From: Streptomyces flaveolus
GTDB lineage: Bacteria > Actinomycetota > Actinomycetes > Streptomycetales > Streptomycetaceae
Direction of reading: 5' to 3'
Length of the DNA stretch: 64,000 nucleotides
NCBI RefSeq assembly: GCF_000716535.1
Contig: NZ_JNWV01000037.1
Location: 124,001 to 188,000, forward strand
Of the stretch, positions 59,128 through 64,000 are shown piece after piece. How positions within the stretch are numbered: position 1 is the first letter of the stretch; the number at the start of each line of letters is the position of its first letter. The notes beneath the pieces were generated by a model. That model worked only from the letters and a program-made list of their open reading frames with translations, did not search any database and was not told where the DNA came from. Position numbers and translations under genes: made by a program.

Positions 59128-61350
59128 GTGACAGCAGCAACGCATTCCACCCTTTTCCCGCAGGGCACCGGTGGCTCTCCCTGCTCGGCTCAGCCGAGCG
59201 GGGCGGACGCGGTGCTCGAAGGGCTCGACCCCGAGCAGCGCGAGGTGGCCACCTCCCTGCACGGTCCGGTGTGCGTGCTGGCCGGAGCGGGCACCGGCAA
59301 GACCCGGGCGATCACCCACCGCATCGCCTACGGGGTGCGCGCCGGCATCCTCCAGCCGTCCACCGTGCTCGCCGTCACCTTCACCAACCGCGCCGCCGGA
59401 GAGATGCGCGGCCGGCTGCGCCAGCTCGGAGCCCAGGGCGTCCAGGCCCGCACCTTCCACTCCGCCGCCCTGCGCCAGCTCCAGTACTTCTGGCCGAAAG
59501 CGATCGGCGGCTCCATGCCCCGGCTCGTCGACCGCAAGATCCAGCTCGTCGCCGACGCGGCCGCCGCCCTCGGCACCCGGCTCGACCGCAACGAGCTGCG
59601 GGACGTGACCGCCGAGATCGAATGGTCCAAGGTCACCCAGACCGTCCCCGCCGACTACCCGTACGCGGCTGCGAAGGCCGGCCGAGAGGCCCCCCGCGAC
59701 CCGGCCGAGATCGCCCACCTCTACGCCGCCTACGAGGACCTCAAGCGCGACCGCGCGGTCATCGACTTCGAGGACGTCCTGCTGCTCACCGTCGCCATCC
59801 TCCAGGACCGGCACGACATCGCCGAACAGGTCCGCGCGCAGTACCAGCACTTCGTCGTGGACGAGTACCAGGACGTCAGCCCCCTCCAGCAGCGGCTGCT
59901 GGACCTGTGGCTCGGCGACCGCGACAACCTGTGCGTCGTCGGTGACGCCAGCCAGACCATCTACTCGTTCACGGGAGCAACCCCCGACCACCTGCTCGAC
60001 TTCCGCGCCCGTCACCCCGGCGCCACCGTCGTCAAACTGGTCCGTGACTACCGCTCCAGCCCCCAGATCGTCCACCTCGCCAACGGCCTGCTCGCCCAGG
60101 CCCGGGGCCGTGCCGCCGGCCACCGGCTGGAACTCGTCTCCCAGCGCCCCCCGGGGCCCGAGCCCGTCTACACCGAGTACACCGACGAGCCCGCCGAGGC
60201 CGAGGGCGCCGCCCGCCGCATCCGCGAGCTGATCGACGCGGGCGTCCCGGCCGCCGAGATCGCCGTCCTGTTCCGCACCAACTCCCAGTCCGAGACCTAC
60301 GAGCAGGCGCTCGCCGACGCCGGAGTGCCCTACCAGCTGCGCGGCGCCGAGCGCTTCTTCGACCGGCCCGAGGTCCGCAAGGCCGGCATCGCCCTGCGCG
60401 GCGCGGCCCGCTTCGGCGGCAACGACTCCCTCCTCGACGACGTCGTGGACCTGCCCTCCCAGGTGCGCGCCGTCCTCTCCGGCGAAGGCTGGACCAGCGA
60501 ACCCCCGGCCGGCTCCGGCGCCGTCAGAGAACGCTGGGAATCCCTGGCCGCCCTGGTCAACCTCGCCCACGACCTCGCCGCGGCACGACCCGGAGTCACC
60601 CTCGCCGACTTCGTCGCGGAACTGGACGAACGGGCGAACGCCCAGCACGCCCCCATCGTCCAGGGCGTCACCCTGGCCTCCCTGCACGCCGCCAAGGGCC
60701 TGGAGTGGGACGTCGTCTTCCTCGTCGGCATCGCCGAGGGCATGCTGCCCATCACCTACGCCCGCACCGACGAGCAGATCGAGGAGGAACGCCGACTGCT
60801 CTACGTCGGCGTGACCCGCGCCCGCGAACGCCTCCACCTGTCCTGGGCCCTGTCCCGCTCACCCGGCGGGCGCCCCAACCGGCGTCCGAGCCGCTTCCTC
60901 GACGGTCTGCGCCCCGGCACCACCCCCACCGTCGGCCACACCGGCGCCGGCACGGGCGCGGGCGTCGAGCGCGGGACCGCCGCGAGCGCCGCCGTCACCC
61001 CCCGGCGCACCCAGCGCACCCCCGCCCGCTGCCGGGTCTGCCGCCGCACGCTCACCGACGCGGGCGAGATGAAGCTGATGCGCTGCGCGGACTGCCCCTC
61101 CGACATGGACGAAGGCCTCTACGAACGGCTCCGGGAGTGGCGCGCGGTACAGGCCGAGCGCAGCGGCCAGCCGGACTTCTGCGTCTTCACCGACCGGACG
61201 CTGATGGCCATCGCGGAGGCGTGCCCGGAGAACCCCGCCGAACTCGCCCGCATCCCCGGCGTCCTCAACCGCAAGCTGCGCAGCTACGGAGCCGATGTTC
61301 TGGCCATCTGTGCAGGTCAAGAACCCGGTGGAGACGACGTGGGCGACTGA
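59128..61350 (+). CDS. uvrD2: UvrD2-type DNA helicase with HRDC domain
   Basis: The product is 740 aa from GTG 59128. Walker A AGAGTGKTRA, motif II VDEYQDVSPLQ, GDASQTIYSFTGA, motif V LHAAKGLEWDVVF and motif VI YVGVTRARERL are present. A C-terminal tetra-Cys zinc module (CRVCRRTL ... CADC) is followed by an HRDC domain (about 665-735, TDRTLMAIAEACPENPAEL). This exact arrangement is characteristic of mycobacterial UvrD2. The upstream frame to 58687 is repeat sequence, not coding. Confidence 0.95.
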   Translation: MTAATHSTLFPQGTGGSPCSAQPSGADAVLEGLDPEQREVATSLHGPVCVLAGAGTGKTRAITHRIAYGVRAGILQPSTVLAVTFTNRAAGEMRGRLRQLGAQGVQARTFHSAALRQLQYFWPKAIGGSMPRLVDRKIQLVADAAAALGTRLDRNELRDVTAEIEWSKVTQTVPADYPYAAAKAGREAPRDPAEIAHLYAAYEDLKRDRAVIDFEDVLLLTVAILQDRHDIAEQVRAQYQHFVVDEYQDVSPLQQRLLDLWLGDRDNLCVVGDASQTIYSFTGATPDHLLDFRARHPGATVVKLVRDYRSSPQIVHLANGLLAQARGRAAGHRLELVSQRPPGPEPVYTEYTDEPAEAEGAARRIRELIDAGVPAAEIAVLFRTNSQSETYEQALADAGVPYQLRGAERFFDRPEVRKAGIALRGAARFGGNDSLLDDVVDLPSQVRAVLSGEGWTSEPPAGSGAVRERWESLAALVNLAHDLAAARPGVTLADFVAELDERANAQHAPIVQGVTLASLHAAKGLEWDVVFLVGIAEGMLPITYARTDEQIEEERRLLYVGVTRARERLHLSWALSRSPGGRPNRRPSRFLDGLRPGTTPTVGHTGAGTGAGVERGTAASAAVTPRRTQRTPARCRVCRRTLTDAGEMKLMRCADCPSDMDEGLYERLREWRAVQAERSGQPDFCVFTDRTLMAIAEACPENPAELARIPGVLNRKLRSYGADVLAICAGQEPGGDDVGD

Positions 61351-61373
61351 TCCCAACTCGTCGAAAAAATAGT

Positions 61374-61403
61374 TTGCGCATGCCCCGCGAATCCCCATAG
61401 GTT
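61374..61403 (+). promoter_or_regulatory. WhiB7/WblC-type autoregulated promoter
   Basis: An A-rich block (GAAAAAATAG, 61363-61372) directly abuts a -35 TTGCGC (61374-61379). An 18-base spacer and -10 TAGGTT (61398-61403) follow. An AT-rich stretch just upstream of -35 is the known recognition feature of WhiB7/WblC acting with the principal sigma factor. It stands out in this GC-rich window. Confidence 0.75.
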
Positions 61404-61467
61404 CTAGGCACGGAAGCAGCGGCCTTCTCCAAGGCCCGGGTTCCGTGATGTACTTGCATATCCGAAC

Positions 61468-61489
61468 GGGACCGGTTCACCCCGGTCCC
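61468..61489 (+). promoter_or_regulatory. Leader hairpin upstream of the wblC uORF
   Basis: GGGACCGG/CCGGTCCC with a short loop lies between the promoter and the uORF ribosome site, in the early wblC leader. A possible alternative start (GTG 61445) lies upstream of it in the uORF frame. Confidence 0.4.
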
Positions 61490-61516
61490 TTGAGACGCCG
61501 AGAGGAGGCGAGTCCA

Positions 61517-61840
61517 GTGATCAGCATCAACACCAGCACCACCGTCAGCACGGCCAAACTGACCGATCGCTCGACCGTCTCCACGTGCATGCTCGGCGCC
61601 TCGAACCAGGGCACCGGTCTGTCCGGCATCCGTGCCGTGCGTCCGGCGTCCTCCCCTGCCCTCGCGGGTCTTCCCGTCCGCGAGCGCAATGAGCGACCGA
61701 CCAAGGCACTGGAAGCAGTAGCGGCACAGGCGCACGCCTATGCCTTTGCGGCGGCCGGTGCCGGATTCCGGAAGCAGACGACGCAGCACCACCTGATGTG
61801 GGCCTTCCGTGGGCCAGAACCCTGGAGTGATCCAGCCTGA
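61517..61840 (+). CDS. Upstream ORF in the wblC leader, 107 aa
   Basis: GTG 61517 has a strong gagaggagg 8 bases upstream. The first 25 residues are Ser/Thr-rich (ISINTSTTVSTAKLTDRSTV). The rest is Ala-rich with no recognised domain (ending AFRGPEPWSDPA). Its stop lies 25 bases before an intrinsic terminator that precedes wblC. Translation of a uORF controls whiB7/wblC read-through in actinobacteria: ribosome stalling by antibiotics favours antitermination. That this particular frame is the sensor is inference; it is longer than mycobacterial whiB7 uORFs as I remember them. Confidence 0.7.
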   Translation: MISINTSTTVSTAKLTDRSTVSTCMLGASNQGTGLSGIRAVRPASSPALAGLPVRERNERPTKALEAVAAQAHAYAFAAAGAGFRKQTTQHHLMWAFRGPEPWSDPA

Positions 61841-61864
61841 TCGCCGATCAGGCCGGCGCCTTCA

Positions 61865-61908
61865 GGGCCGCGGAACCCCATCCGGGATCCGCGGCCCTTC
61901 TGTTTTCC
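61865..61908 (+). terminator. Intrinsic terminator inside the wblC leader (attenuator)
   Basis: A perfect 10-bp GC stem (GGGCCGCGGA / TCCGCGGCCC) is followed by TTCTGTTTTCC, the best T run in the window. It sits between the uORF and wblC, about 105 bases before the wblC start, exactly where the known whiB7/wblC attenuator lies. Confidence 0.85.
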
Positions 61909-62014
61909 CCGAACGGGGACGACGGAACGAAGGGGCCTCGGGACAGGAAGAGAACCCGGTACCCAGCCGACACCCGGTCAACCGGCCGGACCGACCAGAC
62001 GAGGAAAACCACCC

Positions 62015-62383
62015 GTGCAACTCGAAGCGCACGCCCCGTCCGTACCGCCTTCGCAAACGATCCCCCCGCCCGGCCTCACGGAGGACTCCACCTTGACCCC
62101 CCTCACCGCGCTCACCGCGCTCGACGACGCCATCGAGAACCTCGGCGTACCGGTCCCCTGCCGCTCCTACGACCCCGAGGTCTTCTTCGCCGAGTCGCCG
62201 GCGGACGTGGAGTACGCCAAGTCCCTCTGCCGTACCTGCCCGCTGGTCGAGGCCTGCCTCGCCGGCGCCAAGGAGCGGCGTGAGCCCTGGGGCGTCTGGG
62301 GTGGCGAGCTGTTCGTCCAGGGCGTCGTCGTTGCCCGGAAGCGGCCCCGTGGCCGCCCGCGGAAGAACCCGGTCACGGCATGA
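62015..62383 (+). CDS. wblC: WhiB-family regulator WblC/WhiB7
   Basis: The product is 122 aa; GTG 62015 has gagga upstream. Four Fe-S cysteines are present: PCRSYDPE, then CRTCPLVEAC. The WhiB turn is GVWGGELF, and the C-terminal AT-hook RGRPRK defines the WhiB7/WblC subgroup. It binds the principal sigma factor and activates genes for ribosome-targeting antibiotic resistance (WblC is SCO5190 in S. coelicolor). It is downstream of uvrD2 as in mycobacteria and has an autoregulated promoter and attenuated leader. Confidence 0.97.
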   Translation: MQLEAHAPSVPPSQTIPPPGLTEDSTLTPLTALTALDDAIENLGVPVPCRSYDPEVFFAESPADVEYAKSLCRTCPLVEACLAGAKERREPWGVWGGELFVQGVVVARKRPRGRPRKNPVTA

Positions 62384-62703
62384 ACACCGCAGGAACGATC
62401 GACCGACCCCTCACGCACGACCCCAAGAAGCAGGCCCCGATGAAGCCGTCCACCAGCGAGCCCGCCGGCTCCGCGACCACAGACTTCACCACCACCGGCG
62501 CGACCGAAGCGCGCCAGAACAGGAACCGTGAGATGCAACTCATGCAAGAAGCCCTGGCTCGTGCGCATATGCACGAGCGACTCCATGACGCCGCGCGCGA
62601 ACGCCGGGCCGTGCGCCTGGCGGTCGCCCAGCGGATGCAGCGGCGAGCCGAGCGTGCCTCGCTGCGCGCCCGCCGCGCGCTCGCCATGGCCGTCATGCAG
62701 TAA
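62380..62703 (+). CDS. Conserved hypothetical protein coupled to wblC, 107 aa
   Basis: The ATG overlaps the wblC stop (ATGA), so it is translationally coupled and will be induced with wblC. Residues 1-45 are polar and disordered. The C-terminal half is a strongly basic amphipathic helix rich in Arg, Ala and Met (MQEALARAHMHERLHDAA, then RRAERASLRARRALAM). It could bind RNA or the ribosome, but that is speculative. No known domain. Confidence 0.82.
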   Translation: MNTAGTIDRPLTHDPKKQAPMKPSTSEPAGSATTDFTTTGATEARQNRNREMQLMQEALARAHMHERLHDAARERRAVRLAVAQRMQRRAERASLRARRALAMAVMQ

Positions 62704-62754
62704 CGAACACACCTGAGCAGCGGTGGCTTCCCGGAACAGGGAGGCGAAGCCTTC

Positions 62755-62794
62755 CCGCGGGGGCCGGTCCGGCCGAACGGACCGGCCCCCGCGG
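62755..62794 (+). terminator. Terminator of the wblC operon
   Basis: A perfect 17-bp stem (CCGCGGGGGCCGGTCCG and its complement, loop GCCGAA) lies 50 bases after the last stop. The T run is short. Confidence 0.75.
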
Positions 62795-62839
62795 TGCGTT
62801 GCGCAGGCGATCCGCCGACGCCGGGGTTATCGTCACCGG

Positions 62840-63052
62840 GTGACGAGTCTTCCCGGCGGAAGTGATCAGGGCGGCTCCACCGCGGAGCGCCGCCGCCTCG
62901 TGTGCGCCCGCTGCGGTACCCCCGCCGACGGCCCCCCGCCGGCCACCTGGACCTGCTCCGTGGAGAACGGCGTCCGCCAGTACTTCTGTGACGCCTGCTC
63001 CCGGGAGAACCTCCGGGCGATCGAGGGGCGGCTGGACTCGGCCTGGTGGTGA
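62840..63052 (+). CDS. Small zinc-ribbon protein, 70 aa
   Basis: GTG 62840 lies just after a GTTATCG that may be a -10, so it may be leaderless. The product has CARC near residue 22, a lone Cys in WTCSVE and FCDAC near 53, consistent with a four-Cys zinc ribbon. The remainder is polar. It is convergent with the ABC1 kinase gene. Function unknown; small actinobacterial proteins of this kind are usually annotated only as hypothetical. Confidence 0.78.
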   Translation: MTSLPGGSDQGGSTAERRRLVCARCGTPADGPPPATWTCSVENGVRQYFCDACSRENLRAIEGRLDSAWW

Positions 63053-63119
63053 GCACCCTTTCTCCCGGGCCCCCTCCCCCTCCCCCCGCCCCACCCCTCG
63101 GAATCTCAAGGCACGCCGA

Positions 63120-64000
63120 TCACGCCCCCGCCGCCGACTCCTCCTCGTCGGTGTCGTCCTCGGGCAGGTCGGGATCGAAGCCCGGCAGCCACTCCTGCAG
63201 TTCGTCGCGGAGTCGTACCGTGGCACCCAGTTGGCACAGGACCCCGATCGTGCTGAGGGTCACCCGGTGTATCAGCAGGTAGGCCGGCGGCAGGTTGAGC
63301 CGCTTGCCGAGCTGGTAGGCGGGGGAGCGGGGGTCGGCGATGCGGGCGGCCTGGCTGCGCATCCAGGAGCGGGTGAAGGTGAAGGCCTCCACGCGGGCCG
63401 GCTCGATGATCGGCAGCAGGTAGTCGAGGACCGCGTCCGGGTCCAGCTCCACGGTGTCCTTCACGAAGCCCTCGGCGCACAGCAGCTCGTAGACCGTCTC
63501 CGCCTCACCGTCCAGCGTCATCCGCAGTGAGATGCCGATCGGGTTCGGCAGGCCGCCGGGGAGCCGGTCGACGGTGCCGAAGTCCAGGACACCCAGTCGC
63601 CAGTCGTCCGGTCCGTCCGGGCCGCCCGGCAGCAGACGGAAGTTGCCCGGGTGGGGGTCGGCGTGCAGCAGGCCGGTGCGGGCCGGGCCGGAGAAGAGGA
63701 AGCGGGCCAGGAGCTGGCCGGCCCGGTCGCGCTGCTCCTGGGTGCCGTCCGCGATGACCTCGGACAGCGGGATGCCGTCGATCCACTCGGTCACCAGCAC
63801 CTGCTCGCACTGGTGCACCACCGCCGGGACGACCACGTCCGGGTCGTCCGCGAACTCCTCCGCGTGGGCGCTCTGCGCCTGGGCCTCCAGCCCGTAGTCC
63901 AGCTCCTCCGAGACGCGGTCCCTCAGCTCCGCGATCAGCGGCTTGATGTCCATGCCCGGGATGAGCGGGCCCAACAGCCGGGCGAACCGGCTCAGTTGGC
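63120..64000 (-). CDS. ABC1/AarF-UbiB family atypical kinase, N-terminus outside window
   Basis: The frame is open from the stop at 63120 to the window edge, giving 293 residues of the C-terminal two-thirds; full family proteins are about 430-550 aa. Visible motifs: ELDYGLEAQA, TEWIDGIPLSEV, catalytic loop LLHADPHPGNF and metal-binding VLDFGTVDRLP. The C-terminus ends in an acidic tail (LPEDDTDEEE). Family members support quinone or lipid metabolism; in actinobacteria Rv3197 is the positional counterpart beside whiB7. Confidence 0.93.
   Translation of the reverse strand, partial: QLSRFARLLGPLIPGMDIKPLIAELRDRVSEELDYGLEAQAQSAHAEEFADDPDVVVPAVVHQCEQVLVTEWIDGIPLSEVIADGTQEQRDRAGQLLARFLFSGPARTGLLHADPHPGNFRLLPGGPDGPDDWRLGVLDFGTVDRLPGGLPNPIGISLRMTLDGEAETVYELLCAEGFVKDTVELDPDAVLDYLLPIIEPARVEAFTFTRSWMRSQAARIADPRSPAYQLGKRLNLPPAYLLIHRVTLSTIGVLCQLGATVRLRDELQEWLPGFDPDLPEDDTDEEESAAGA

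Noticed and set aside
58400..59140. Extending the mycoredoxin gene upstream to an ATG at 59140
   Set aside because: The extension is a translation of the 22-bp repeat array. The internal ATG 58642 has a proper ribosome site and begins at the conserved glutaredoxin fold.

Overview
The window is a typical stretch of a Streptomyces chromosome (or a very close relative). GC is very high with strong GC3 bias, GTG starts are common, several promoters look leaderless, ATGA overlaps are frequent, and gene content and order are core-actinobacterial. Both ends are cut inside genes: a multi-pass membrane protein at the left edge and an ABC1/AarF-type kinase at the right edge. No rRNA, tRNA, CRISPR array, complete insertion sequence or prophage was recognised.

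Left part (1-24 kb). These are mostly single housekeeping genes and short operons: an Mrp/ApbC Fe-S carrier, a DUF1003 protein overlapping an MgtE_N/CBS protein, a lipoprotein, a CorA magnesium channel with a long structured leader, a SUFU-domain protein, an MFS exporter behind a palindrome-laden promoter, a PHP phosphoesterase, a MarC protein, a NYN-domain protein, and two alpha/beta hydrolases. A DEAD-box helicase has a long Lys/Arg-rich repeat tail that appears frameshifted. Further on come a ferritin-like protein, DUF3107, a TetR regulator and a DUF3152 putative metalloprotease.

Middle (24-43 kb). A peptide-type ABC importer operon (binding protein, two permeases, fused double ATPase) is preceded by a leaderless 31-codon cysteine-containing ORF and three hairpins, suggesting attenuation. 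Next is a four-gene polysaccharide-type locus: a PelF-like GT4 glycosyltransferase, a multi-pass membrane protein, an SDR epimerase and a spherulin-4/GH114-like protein. It resembles a reduced Pel system. MoeZ follows. A small less conserved patch then holds a secreted protein and an orphan barstar-like protein, between two similar-looking terminators. It ends with an envelope operon: a D,D-carboxypeptidase, a VanJ-like EEP phosphatase, a response regulator and a histidine kinase.

Right part (43-64 kb). A secreted TAP-like hydrolase lies beside a large LPG-synthase-TM/kinase-like fusion. An alkyltransferase-like protein (Cys replaced by Trp) leads into a DNA-repair and redox block: AdnA-like and AdnB-like helicase-nucleases, an M20 peptidase, NudC, mycoredoxin, UvrD2 and WblC/WhiB7, then the ABC1 kinase. 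Apart from the peptidase this matches, from memory, the Mycobacterium tuberculosis order Rv3202c-Rv3197. wblC has the expected WhiB7-type promoter (AT-rich block abutting -35), a leader with an upstream ORF, and a strong intrinsic terminator before the gene, consistent with antibiotic-responsive attenuation. A degenerate 22-bp tandem repeat array fills the mycoredoxin/uvrD2 divergent intergenic region.
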